Notes under the pieces: generated by a model
The model's input: only the letters and a program-made list of their open reading frames with translations
Database searches by the model: none
Told to the model about the DNA's origin: nothing
Position numbers and translations under genes: made by a program
Assembly (NCBI RefSeq): GCF_016862275.1
Contig: NZ_BOMQ01000044.1
Location: 32,753-96,752 of the forward strand
Source: Actinoplanes nipponensis
GTDB lineage: Bacteria; Actinomycetota; Actinomycetes; Mycobacteriales; Micromonosporaceae
Length of the DNA stretch: 64,000 nt
Direction of reading: 5' to 3'
In this document: positions 37,304 to 44,860 of the stretch, in pieces
Numbering within the stretch: the first letter of the stretch is position 1
How the letters are laid out: every line of letters begins with the position of its first letter

Positions 37304-37694
37304 GACGGCTCACCCCTCCCCGTCCTCTCGTCCCACCGTGTCCGCCTCGGCGACGACCGGCATAGGGCCGAGCGGACAGCGAGCGCTGGACCATCGCCCC
37401 GACTCCCGCGTCACCCCGTCGCGGTCCACCCGATCCCCTGCGGCAGCCCGATGCAGAAGCCGTGGCCGAGCACTGGGCCGGCGAAGGGTCTAGACCCGTT
37501 CGTCCGATTTGTCGGGCAGGACACTGTGGACGGTCGGGAGCGTCTAGCGTTCAGGTCAATGCGAGTCGGGATTTCGCACACGGGTGCCGGGCCAGCCCCG
37601 TGACGACCGCAGAGGGCCGGCGTCGACGCGTTTCGGCGGAGGGGAACCCTTCGCTCTCCGACCACGTCTGAACCGACGAACTACGGGGTGCTTG
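37304..37694. other. 391-bp noncoding spacer between divergent genes
   Basis: No convincing gene. It must contain promoters for the CPBP protease (minus) and the metzincin gene (plus). A TAGCGT hexamer at 37545-37550 would place a transcription start about 138 nt before ATG 37695, giving a real leader there. I see no known RNA structure. Confidence 0.5.
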
Positions 37695-38360
37695 ATGTCC
37701 AAGATCATTCCCAGTCCCGATCGATCGAAGCAGGGAACAGTCCGGGTGCTCACCGTTCTCAGCGTGGCAGCGGTCGTCACCGGTGTCGGCGGTCAGCCGG
37801 CCGGGGCGAACCCGTTCGGCTCGACCGCTTGCGTCGACCCGGCCGGCGCCGTGCCGCTGAACTGCGTGAACCTCGCGAACAACAACGATCACGCGATGAA
37901 CTACGTGAACCTCGACCAGACCACCCAGGCGATTCCCGGGATGGGCGCTGCGATGACAGCTGCGATCTCCGACCTGAACGGCACGGACCTGCACGCCTAC
38001 CGCGACGAGAACGACTCGCTGCCCGATGTCTGGGTGCACGACTACAACTACGGCGCGCTCGACGGCATCACCGCCTGGGTCGTGTGCCCGTCGGACAACA
38101 CCGGCGAGGGCGGCTCGAACCCGAACCGCTGGTGCCGCGGGCAGGACCTGAACTTCAACGTCTACTACTGGGTCAGCGACAACGGCTTCTACGACACCGC
38201 CGCGCAGCGGCAGAACATCGCCTGCCACGAGCTCGGCCACACGGTCGGCCTGCAGCACCGCACCGACACCCGGGCCAGTTGCATGTGGACCTACGCCGGC
38301 GACGGCGGGGCGAGCCGGTACGACGCGCACGACCGTGGCCACGTCAACTCCCGATACTGA
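37695..38360 (+). CDS. Secreted zinc metalloprotease (metzincin-like)
   Basis: A 221-residue exported protein with an N-terminal signal segment at about residues 18-38 (VLTVLSVAAVVTGVGGQPA). The zinc site HELGHTVGLQH matches the extended HExxHxxGxxH metzincin motif, and SCMWTYA downstream is a suitable Met-turn. Six cysteines (including CVDPAGAVPLNC, VVCPSD, WCRGQD, ACHEL, SCMW) suggest disulfide bonding. It is small for an astacin or matrixin and closest by eye to actinomycete snapalysin-like proteases. It precedes a lipoprotein gene by 25 bp. Confidence 0.83.
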   Translation: MSKIIPSPDRSKQGTVRVLTVLSVAAVVTGVGGQPAGANPFGSTACVDPAGAVPLNCVNLANNNDHAMNYVNLDQTTQAIPGMGAAMTAAISDLNGTDLHAYRDENDSLPDVWVHDYNYGALDGITAWVVCPSDNTGEGGSNPNRWCRGQDLNFNVYYWVSDNGFYDTAAQRQNIACHELGHTVGLQHRTDTRASCMWTYAGDGGASRYDAHDRGHVNSRY

Positions 38361-38385
38361 GCGCACAGACATGGGGGACACCATC

Positions 38386-39102
38386 ATGAGAAGAGCCCAG
38401 CTGGGATTCGTCGGGCTGGCAGCCGGCGTCCTGCTCGTCTCCGGCTGCTCGCAGGCACCCGATCCGGTCGCGCCCGATGCCGCGGCGGCGGTCCGTTCGG
38501 GGACGCCGGCGGCCGAGCTGAACACGTACCACGCGCGGGACGCGAAGTTCTACGACTCGATGCGGGGGAAGACCGCGGGCGCCCTGCTCGCCCCGCCACC
38601 GGCGACCGTCAAGGCGGCCGCCGACAAGGCCACCGTCGTGGTGTCCGCCAAGATCGGCGAGGTCGCCGCGCAGCGGGTCATCGGGGACGTCCAGACGATG
38701 CGGGTCGTCCTGACCGACATCGACGTGCTGCACGGCAAGCTCGAGCCCAGCCTGGGCGACAAGGTGCCGGTGGAACTGTTCCTGGGCGAGCCGGTGAACG
38801 TCGACAGCCAGATCAAGGCGTTCCAGTCGGCGCTGCCGGAGGGGTACAGCATCTGGTTCCTGCGGTGGCAGGGCGACAAGGCCGCGATCACCAAGCCGGG
38901 GGCGAATCCCGCCGAGGACCCCGCCGACCCCAGCCTGTACGCGGTGGTCCACCGGCACGCGGTCTTCGCGCAGGGGCCGAAGGGCGTGATCAACGCGATC
39001 GCCGAGCGCGCCCCGGACGGCCGGGCGATGCCGGGTCTGCAGGCCGAGGGGGAAAAGCAGACCAAGCTCAGCGACCTGGCGGATCAGATCCGCAAATTCT
39101 GA
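38386..39102 (+). CDS. Lipoprotein of unknown function paired with metzincin
   Basis: A 238-residue lipoprotein: n-region MRRAQ, hydrophobic LGFVGLAAGVLLV, lipobox VSGC (Cys about 23). The mature part has a beta-rich domain at about residues 70-190 (ATVVVSAKIGEVAAQRVIG, DKVPVELFLGEPV, YSIWFLRWQGD) with no recognised name. ATG 38386 is chosen because GGGGGA precedes it and the signal peptide is then canonical; ATG 38371 is the alternative. Co-transcribed with the upstream metalloprotease, of which it could be a partner, inhibitor or substrate. Confidence 0.75.
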   Translation: MRRAQLGFVGLAAGVLLVSGCSQAPDPVAPDAAAAVRSGTPAAELNTYHARDAKFYDSMRGKTAGALLAPPPATVKAAADKATVVVSAKIGEVAAQRVIGDVQTMRVVLTDIDVLHGKLEPSLGDKVPVELFLGEPVNVDSQIKAFQSALPEGYSIWFLRWQGDKAAITKPGANPAEDPADPSLYAVVHRHAVFAQGPKGVINAIAERAPDGRAMPGLQAEGEKQTKLSDLADQIRKF

Positions 39103-39120
39103 GCAGCGGCCGGCGGGAGC

Positions 39121-39143
39121 GGCCGGGACCGATGGTCCCGGCC
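39121..39143 (+). terminator. Hairpin terminator after the lipoprotein gene
   Basis: A 10-bp perfect stem (GGCCGGGACC with its complement) around a GAT loop, 18 bp after the stop at 39102. No T-run. Confidence 0.65.
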
Positions 39144-39180
39144 CGCTTCTCCGCCGGACACCTGGGCTGGAGCGTGAGGG

Positions 39181-39957
39181 ATGACCGGTGCGGTTCTGCG
39201 CCGACAGCGTGAGCTCAACCTCGGATCGGCCGGGCTGTGGGACGGCTTCGCCGAACATCGGCGCCGGGTCACCGGGCTGATCCTCGCGCACCGCACCGGG
39301 CGGCCGGCCAGCCGGCTGGTCGTGCTGGGCGCCGGCAACGGCAACGATCTCGAGCTCGGGCGGCTGCTGACCGCCTTCGCCGCGGTCGATCTGGTCGACA
39401 TCGACGCGGACGCCCTGGCCGGCGCCGTGGCCCGGCAGCGGATCACGCCCGGCGCCCGGCTCAGGCTGCACGGTGGCGTCGACCTCACCGAAGCCACGCC
39501 GGAGCAGCTCCGACGGCTGTCGCAGGCCGACGTCGTCGTCTCCACGACCCTGCTCACGCAGCTGATCGACTTCGCCGCCGCAGACGGCGCCACCGGCCCA
39601 GAGCTGCTGGCCGTACGCGACCGCCACCTGCGGCTCATCAGCGACCTGGTGATGCCGCGCGGCACCGGTGTGCTCGTCACCGACGTGGTGTCCTCCGACA
39701 CCTGCCCACCGTTGCGCGGCACCGGCATCGACGGTCTCGGACCGCTGCTCGCCGAGTGCGTCAACGCCGGGAACTTCTTCACCGGGGCCAACCCGTTCGC
39801 CATCGAACGGCGGCTCCGGGCCGATCCGGAGCTGCCGCTCGACCGGATCGGCATGGCGCCGCCATGGCGGTGGGACCTCGGGGAACGCAGCTATCTCGTG
39901 TCCGCGCTGGCCTTCCGGAAGCAGGCCGAATGGCGCCGGATCGACATCGCCGGGTGA
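39181..39957 (+). CDS. SAM-methyltransferase-fold protein
   Basis: A 258-residue protein with a Rossmann-type methyltransferase core: RLVVLGAGNGNDLELGRLL (motif I), VDLVDIDADALAGAV (acidic end of strand 2) and ADVVVSTTLLTQLIDF (motif IV region). The C-terminal half contains WRWDLGERSYLVSALAFRK. Substrate not recognisable. It follows the lipoprotein terminator and stands alone. Confidence 0.72.
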   Translation: MTGAVLRRQRELNLGSAGLWDGFAEHRRRVTGLILAHRTGRPASRLVVLGAGNGNDLELGRLLTAFAAVDLVDIDADALAGAVARQRITPGARLRLHGGVDLTEATPEQLRRLSQADVVVSTTLLTQLIDFAAADGATGPELLAVRDRHLRLISDLVMPRGTGVLVTDVVSSDTCPPLRGTGIDGLGPLLAECVNAGNFFTGANPFAIERRLRADPELPLDRIGMAPPWRWDLGERSYLVSALAFRKQAEWRRIDIAG

Positions 39958-39958
39958 G

Positions 39959-39982
39959 GCCGGGGACCGGCCGGCCCCCGGC
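39959..39982 (+). terminator. Possible hairpin terminator after methyltransferase gene
   Basis: GCCGGGG (39959-39965) pairs with 39976-39982 over a 10-nt loop directly after the stop codon. Moderate stem, no T-run. Confidence 0.45.
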
Positions 39983-40070
39983 CCGGATCGGAGCGAGGGG
40001 ACGCACCGGTCCCCGAGCCGGGCCGAGCTGATTCGGCAAGGCAGCCCGGGAACGACTCCCGGACGGCACC

Positions 40071-40628
40071 ATGGAGGACATGTCGATCCCGCCCGACGAG
40101 GTCGAGGCCCCGGCCGACGACGCGGTGCTCTTCCGGTCGTCCCCGTGGCGGACGTTCGCCCTGCTCGCCGGCGCCCTGCTGGCCGCCTATGCGATCGTGT
40201 CCCCGCTGGTCGCGCTCGTCCTGGGCGCCCCGGACGACCCCTGGTGGTCCACCCTCGCCCAGGGCGCGGTGGTCGCCGTCGTGGTGGCCGGGGCGTACGC
40301 CGTGTCCTCCCGGGCCGCCCTGAGCACCTGGGTGCGGGCGTCCTCGGGCGGGCTGGAGCTGGCCGCCCAGGGCAGCGACCCGGTGCTGCTGGCCTGGCCG
40401 GACATCGACCACGTGGTGGTACGCCGGGACGGCCTGCGCACGGTGCTCGACGTGACCCCGGTCGACCTGGACCGGGTGCACCCGGTGTCGGAGGAGGACG
40501 AGGGCTGGCCGGCGATCCGGGACGACGAGACGGATCCGCAGGGCCGGCCCGCCTTCACCGCCGACCTGACGCAGGTCTGGCCGGGCCCGCGGGCGCTGCG
40601 CCGGGAGCTGGCCCGCCGGATGCGCTGA
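40071..40628 (+). CDS. Hypothetical membrane protein with PH-like segment
   Basis: A 185-residue protein with two transmembrane helices at about residues 28-52 (FALLAGALLAAYAIVSPLVALV) and 64-84 (LAQGAVVAVVVAGAYAVSS). The cytosolic part (LELAAQGSDPVLLAWPDIDHVVVRRD) resembles the strand pattern of short PH-like domains. The function is unknown. Start may be ATG 40071 or 40080. It converges on the next gene with only 10 bp between stops. Confidence 0.65.
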   Translation: MEDMSIPPDEVEAPADDAVLFRSSPWRTFALLAGALLAAYAIVSPLVALVLGAPDDPWWSTLAQGAVVAVVVAGAYAVSSRAALSTWVRASSGGLELAAQGSDPVLLAWPDIDHVVVRRDGLRTVLDVTPVDLDRVHPVSEEDEGWPAIRDDETDPQGRPAFTADLTQVWPGPRALRRELARRMR

Positions 40629-40638
40629 ACCGGCTTCC

Positions 40639-41412
40639 TCAGATGTCCCCGCCGCCGAAGTCCCCGCCCCCGAAGTCGCCGCCACCCCAGTCGCCGCCGC
40701 CGCCGAAGTCGCCGGCCTGGCTGGTGTCGCCCGGACCGTCGCCGCCGAAGTCGCCGCCCGCCGCGTCCTGGAAGCCGTCCTGGTAGCCGTCGCCGTAGCC
40801 CATGTCGCCGAAGCCCGGCGAGAGCAGCGCGTCGAAGATCAGCATGCCGCCGAGCACGCCCACCCCCGCGCCCAGCGCCGTCTTCCACACCGGCGTCGAA
40901 TACCAGCCCGCCGGCACCGGCCGGCCCTGCACCCGGCCGCCCGGGTAGTAGTACGGGGTTTCCGGGCCGGGCTGCGGGCCCGCCTTGTACTGGTGGCCCT
41001 GCACGTTGACCTCACGCTCGCGGGTGAGCTGCCCGGCGCCCTGCGCGCTGGTCAGCGGGGGCAGCTCCGGGCCCGGGTCGATGCCCATCGCCGTCCGGGC
41101 CGCCCGCACGTACGCCAGCCCCTCCAGGGCGGACTCGCGGGCCAGCTCGAACTGCCGCACCGTGCGCGCCTGCTGCAACTGCCCGCCGGCCGCGTTGTAC
41201 CGCTCGCTGGCGTCGGCCAGCGCCTGCCGGGCGGCCGGGTCGTCGCCGTGCAGGTTCATCACCTGGCCGCCGAGCCGCTCGTACCAGCGCTGGGCCTCGG
41301 CGCGGGCGTCCTCCAGCCGGGTCTGCTCGCGGGCGGCTCCGCTGCGCCGGGTCAATGCCACGATCACGACGACGGCGACGATGATCAGGAAGAGCAGCAG
41401 AAACACCTTCAT
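40639..41412 (-). CDS. Hypothetical membrane protein with Gly/Asp-rich tail
   Basis: A 257-residue protein. One N-terminal helix (MKVFLLLFLIIVAVVVIVAL) is followed by a helical region rich in Ala/Arg/Glu (about 25-125, probably coiled coil), a second hydrophobic stretch near residue 185 (LGAGVGVLGGMLIFDALLS), and a low-complexity tail of repeated GGGDF and GGDGP units. It resembles actinomycete proteins annotated as DUF1542-like. ATG 41412 is chosen because the helix then starts at residue 1. Divergent from rmuC by 54 bp. Confidence 0.65.
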   Translation of the reverse strand: MKVFLLLFLIIVAVVVIVALTRRSGAAREQTRLEDARAEAQRWYERLGGQVMNLHGDDPAARQALADASERYNAAGGQLQQARTVRQFELARESALEGLAYVRAARTAMGIDPGPELPPLTSAQGAGQLTREREVNVQGHQYKAGPQPGPETPYYYPGGRVQGRPVPAGWYSTPVWKTALGAGVGVLGGMLIFDALLSPGFGDMGYGDGYQDGFQDAAGGDFGGDGPGDTSQAGDFGGGGDWGGGDFGGGDFGGGDI

Positions 41413-41466
41413 GTCATCGACGGTACCCGCGCCGATCTCGTCGTACCCCTCTGGCAAGCTCCCAGG

Positions 41467-42636
41467 GTGACCTTCTCGACGCTCGCCGTGGTGCTGCTCT
41501 GTCTGGGGGTCGGTGCCGCGCTGGGCTGGCTGGCCGCGCGGCTGCGCGCCGCCACCGACATCGCCCGGCTCGAGGCCACCCTGCAGGCCGGCCGCGACGG
41601 CGAGGCCCGGCTGGAGCAGTCGCTGCGGTCACTGTCCTACGAGGCGACCGCCCAGTCGCAGGAGGCGGTGGCCCGCGCTGTCGCGCCGCTGCACGAGACC
41701 CTGCGCCGCTACGAGCAGCGGGTGACCGAGCTGGAACGGGACAGGGTGGACGCCTACGCCGAGCTGCGCGAGCAGGTGCGCTCGATGGGCGCGGTCTCCG
41801 GCGAGCTCCGCACGGAGACGAAACAGCTGGTGGCCGCGCTGCGGGCGCCCCAGGTGCGGGGCCGCTGGGGTGAGCACCAGCTGCGCCGCATCGTCGAGGC
41901 GGCCGGGCTGCTGGAGCACTGCGACTTCGCCGAGCAGGTCACCGGCAGCACCGACCACCAGGGCGTACGCCCCGACATGCTGGTGCGGCTGCACGGCGGG
42001 CGGTCGGTGGTGGTCGACGCCAAGGCGCCCTTCGACTCGTACCTGTCGGCCATGGAGGCCCGCGACGAGCGCACCCGCGACTCGCACCTGGACCAGCACG
42101 CCAGAGTGCTGCGCGGGCACGTGGACGCGCTGTCGGCCAAGGCGTACTGGACGGCCTTCGACCAGACCCCGGATTTCGTGGTGCTGTTCGTGCCGGCCGA
42201 CCCGTTCCTGGACGCGGCCCTGCAGCGCGACGCCACGCTGATGGAGCACGCGTTCAGCCGCAACGTGGTGCTGGCGACCCCGGCCACGCTGGTCGCGCTG
42301 CTGCGCACGGTGGCCTATTCGTGGCGGCAGGAGGCGCTGGCCCGCAACGCCCTGGCAGTGCACAGCCTGGCCCGCGAGCTGTACGGCCGGCTGGCGACGC
42401 TGGGTGAGCACGTCGGCAAGTTGGGCAGCTCACTGGGCGGGGCGGTGACGGCGTACAACAAGGCGGTCGGCTCGCTGGAGTCCCGGGTGCTGGTGAGCGC
42501 CCGCAAGCTGGCCGAGATGGGGGTCTCCGACGACGAGCTGACTGTTCCCGCTCAGGTGGAGCTGACCCCGCGCCAGCCGCAGGCGCCGGAGCTGCTCCAC
42601 GAGAGCCTCGAACCGCGCCCCACGCAGCGGAGTTAG
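41467..42636 (+). CDS. rmuC: DNA recombination protein RmuC
   Basis: A 389-residue protein. An N-terminal membrane helix (LAVVLLCLGVGAALGWLAARL) is followed by a coiled coil at about residues 30-125 and the conserved RmuC core: VRGRWGEHQLRRIVEAAGLL, VVDAKAPFDSYL, FDQTPDFVVLFVPADPFL, then ATPATLVALLRTVAYSW. The core is a PD-(D/E)XK-like nuclease fold thought to limit inversions at short repeats. GTG 41467 is preceded by a CAAGCT hexamer 6 nt upstream. Its stop overlaps the stop of convergent ispH by 4 bp. Confidence 0.92.
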   Translation: MTFSTLAVVLLCLGVGAALGWLAARLRAATDIARLEATLQAGRDGEARLEQSLRSLSYEATAQSQEAVARAVAPLHETLRRYEQRVTELERDRVDAYAELREQVRSMGAVSGELRTETKQLVAALRAPQVRGRWGEHQLRRIVEAAGLLEHCDFAEQVTGSTDHQGVRPDMLVRLHGGRSVVVDAKAPFDSYLSAMEARDERTRDSHLDQHARVLRGHVDALSAKAYWTAFDQTPDFVVLFVPADPFLDAALQRDATLMEHAFSRNVVLATPATLVALLRTVAYSWRQEALARNALAVHSLARELYGRLATLGEHVGKLGSSLGGAVTAYNKAVGSLESRVLVSARKLAEMGVSDDELTVPAQVELTPRQPQAPELLHESLEPRPTQRS

Positions 42637-43619
42637 CCCCGCGAAGCGGCGGCGGCCTTCATGTCGCGCCGCAGCTCCTGCGGCAGCGAGAAGGTCAGCC
42701 GCTCCTCGGCGGTGGTGTATTCGGTCACCTCGCCGAAGCCGCGCTCGGCCAGGTGCGCGAGCACCTCCATGACCAGGTCCTCGGGCACGCTCGCGCCGGA
42801 GCTGACGCCCACGGTGGTCGCGCCGTCGAGCCACTCGTCCCGGATCTCGCTGGCGTAGTCGACCAGGTGGCCCGCCCGCGCGCCGGCGCCGAGCGCCACC
42901 TCGACCAGACGCACCGAGTTCGACGAGTTGGTCGAGCCGACCACGATCACCACGTCGCACTCCGGGGCGATCTCCTTGATCACGTGCTGGCGGTTGGACG
43001 TCGCGTAGCAGATGTCGTCGCTGGGCGGCGACTGCAGCAGCGGGAGCCGGGTCTTGAGCCGGGCCACGGTCTCCATCGTCTCGTCCACCGACAGCGTGGT
43101 CTGCGACAGCCAGACCACCTTGGCCGGGTCCCGGATCACGACGTTGTCCACGTCGTCGGGGCCGTCGACGAGCTGGATGTGCGCCGGGGCCTCGCCCGCG
43201 GTGCCGATGACCTCCTCGTGGCCCTCGTGGCCGATCAGCAGGATGTCGTAGTCGTCGGCGGCGAACCGCTTGGCCTCGTGGTGCACCTTGGTGACCAGCG
43301 GGCAGGTGGCGTCGATGGCCTTGAGGTTGCGCTCGCGGGCCTGCTCGTGCACCTCGGGCGCGACGCCGTGGGCGGAGAACACGACGGTCGACCCCTCGGG
43401 GACCTCCTCGTTCTCCTCCACGAAGATCGCGCCGCGGCTCTCCAGCGTGGTGACCACGTGCTTGTTGTGCACGATCTGCTTGCGCACGTAGACCGGGGCG
43501 CCGTAGAGCTTGAGCGCCTCCTCGACCGTCTGCACGGCGCGGTCGACACCGGCGCAGTAGCCCCGCGGCTTGGCGAGGAGCACACGCTTGCGAACTGGGC
43601 TGGTCTGGTCGGCAGTCAC
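42633..43619 (-). CDS. ispH: 4-hydroxy-3-methylbut-2-enyl diphosphate reductase
   Basis: A 328-residue iron-sulfur enzyme of the MEP pathway, making IPP and DMAPP from HMBPP. The cluster cysteines are in AKPRGYCAGVDRAV, DATCPLVTKVHHEA and SPPSDDICYATSNRQ; the substrate motifs HGV (FSAHGVAPEV) and GSTNSSNS are present. GTG 43619 is supported by TACCAT ending 6 nt upstream. The pathway product feeds the prenyl enzymes later in the window (uppS and the reductase at 54-56 kb). Confidence 0.96.
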   Translation of the reverse strand: MTADQTSPVRKRVLLAKPRGYCAGVDRAVQTVEEALKLYGAPVYVRKQIVHNKHVVTTLESRGAIFVEENEEVPEGSTVVFSAHGVAPEVHEQARERNLKAIDATCPLVTKVHHEAKRFAADDYDILLIGHEGHEEVIGTAGEAPAHIQLVDGPDDVDNVVIRDPAKVVWLSQTTLSVDETMETVARLKTRLPLLQSPPSDDICYATSNRQHVIKEIAPECDVVIVVGSTNSSNSVRLVEVALGAGARAGHLVDYASEIRDEWLDGATTVGVSSGASVPEDLVMEVLAHLAERGFGEVTEYTTAEERLTFSLPQELRRDMKAAAASRG

Positions 43620-43625
43620 CCGGCC

Positions 43626-43631
43626 ATGGTA
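43626..43631 (-). promoter_or_regulatory. -10 hexamer TACCAT of ispH
   Basis: On the minus strand TACCAT ends 6 nt before GTG 43619, consistent with a leaderless transcript. Confidence 0.5.
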
Positions 43632-43721
43632 CGTGCCCGCGGCGGCGGTCAGCAGAGCTGCGACGGGCGCCACAGCGGGCCGCCGGGATCGCCGCCGGGC
43701 CGTCATGATCCTCCGGCCCGG

Positions 43722-43727
43722 CATACT
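43722..43727 (+). promoter_or_regulatory. -10 hexamer CATACT of membrane paralogue 1
   Basis: CATACT ends 6 nt before GTG 43734. The ATACTCGGGCG context is repeated exactly before the downstream paralogue (44299-44309). Confidence 0.5.
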
Positions 43728-43733
43728 CGGGCG

Positions 43734-44255
43734 GTGGATGCGACAACACGCACGATGCGGGGCCGGGCCGGCGCCGCCGTACGGGGTGTGCTCGGCGCGG
43801 TGAGCCTGGTCGGCGGCCTGACCTGGATCCTGCTCAACCTGGCGGCGCCCCGGCCGGTGACCGACATGATCGTCGGCCTGGTGCTGACCGCGGGCGGCCT
43901 GGTGCTGCTCATGCCGCACCGGGTGCCGCTGCCGGGGCGGGCCACCGCGGCGGCGACGCTCGTGGCCGGGGTGGGCGGCACCCTCGCCGGCCTCGTCGCG
44001 CAGGGCGCCCAGCTCGGGGGGATGTGGGTGTACCTGGTGACCCGGGGCTGGCCGTCGGCCTGGCTGTCCCGGGCCGGGCTCGGCGGCGATCCGGCGACCG
44101 CGCGGCAGGTCGCCGAGCAGTCGGGCTGGCAGGTCGACGTGGTCAACCTCGCCGCCGACCTGTACTTCTGGGCGGTCGCCGGCCTGCTGGTGGTCGCGGC
44201 GGCCGGGGTGGCCCGGCGGGCCGCCCGGATCCCGCAGGCCACCCTCCAGCCATGA
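43734..44255 (+). CDS. Hypothetical four-helix membrane protein, paralogue 1
   Basis: A 173-residue protein with four predicted transmembrane helices, near residues 17-36, 43-60, 69-88 and 140-160. The soluble loop before helix 4 carries WVYLVTRGWPSAWLSRAG and GWQVDVVNLAADLYFWAVAG. The same pattern recurs in the next gene (FTFLARHDGGGWHVDSQHLLADLLFWGY), so the two arose by tandem duplication. No known family recognised. Start GTG 43734 fits the upstream hexamer. Confidence 0.7.
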   Translation: MDATTRTMRGRAGAAVRGVLGAVSLVGGLTWILLNLAAPRPVTDMIVGLVLTAGGLVLLMPHRVPLPGRATAAATLVAGVGGTLAGLVAQGAQLGGMWVYLVTRGWPSAWLSRAGLGGDPATARQVAEQSGWQVDVVNLAADLYFWAVAGLLVVAAAGVARRAARIPQATLQP

Positions 44256-44297
44256 TCGACAAGGGGCGTTTCCGCACGTAGCGAGGGCGCCGGGCGG

Positions 44298-44303
44298 GAT
44301 ACT
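44298..44303 (+). promoter_or_regulatory. -10 hexamer GATACT of membrane paralogue 2
   Basis: GATACT ends 6 nt before ATG 44310, in the same ATACTCGGGCG context as at 43723. Confidence 0.5.
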
Positions 44304-44309
44304 CGGGCG

Positions 44310-44840
44310 ATGAGCGCCGTGGGCGACCTGGGACCGGCCACCGGCCGGGCGGCGGCGGGCAGCGACGAGGAGCCCGGGCTGTGGCGCTCGTTCGGCGCCG
44401 GGCTGCGGCTGCTGGTCGGCTGGTTCAGCGTGGCCATCGCGCTGCTCAACCTCCTGGTCGAGCTGGACCGGGTGCCCGACCGGGCGTACCTGCTGTTCCA
44501 CGCCGTGCTCCTGGCCGGCGGGGCGCTGCTGGTCTCGCTGGGCCCGTTCGCCGCCGGCGCCGGGCCGGCCGGCTGGTCGGCCGGCGGGGCGGTGCTGGCC
44601 GGCGGGATGATCGCCGGCGCGCTGCCGCTGTCCGGCGCGGTGTGCTGCATGACCACGTACGCGGTACGCCACGGCTACCCGTTCACGTTCCTGGCCCGCC
44701 ACGACGGCGGCGGCTGGCACGTCGACAGCCAGCACCTGCTGGCCGATCTGCTGTTCTGGGGGTACGCCGGCCTGATCGTGCTGGTGCTGGCGGCGGCGGC
44801 GCGCCGGGCGGTGCGGCACCACGGCGCGGCCCGGGGGTGA
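44310..44840 (+). CDS. Hypothetical four-helix membrane protein, paralogue 2
   Basis: A 176-residue protein with four predicted helices in the same order and spacing as its upstream neighbour. The conserved block is YAVRHGYPFTFLARHDGGGW followed by HVDSQHLLADLLFWGYAGLI. Two adjacent cysteines (VCCMTTY) distinguish it from paralogue 1. It has its own leaderless-type promoter, so the two copies may be separately expressed. Function unknown. Confidence 0.7.
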   Translation: MSAVGDLGPATGRAAAGSDEEPGLWRSFGAGLRLLVGWFSVAIALLNLLVELDRVPDRAYLLFHAVLLAGGALLVSLGPFAAGAGPAGWSAGGAVLAGGMIAGALPLSGAVCCMTTYAVRHGYPFTFLARHDGGGWHVDSQHLLADLLFWGYAGLIVLVLAAAARRAVRHHGAARG

Positions 44841-44848
44841 CCCGCCCG

Positions 44849-44854
44849 TAGGCT
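44849..44854 (+). promoter_or_regulatory. -10 hexamer TAGGCT of xseA
   Basis: TAGGCT ends 6 nt before GTG 44861; no ribosome-binding site is visible. Confidence 0.5.
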
Positions 44855-44860
44855 GGCCGG

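Noticed and set aside
37560..37604. Tiny ORF (14 codons) between the CPBP and metzincin genes
   Set aside because: Although a TAGCGT hexamer lies 8-9 nt upstream, the frame is too short and has no coding signature; treated as part of the leader.
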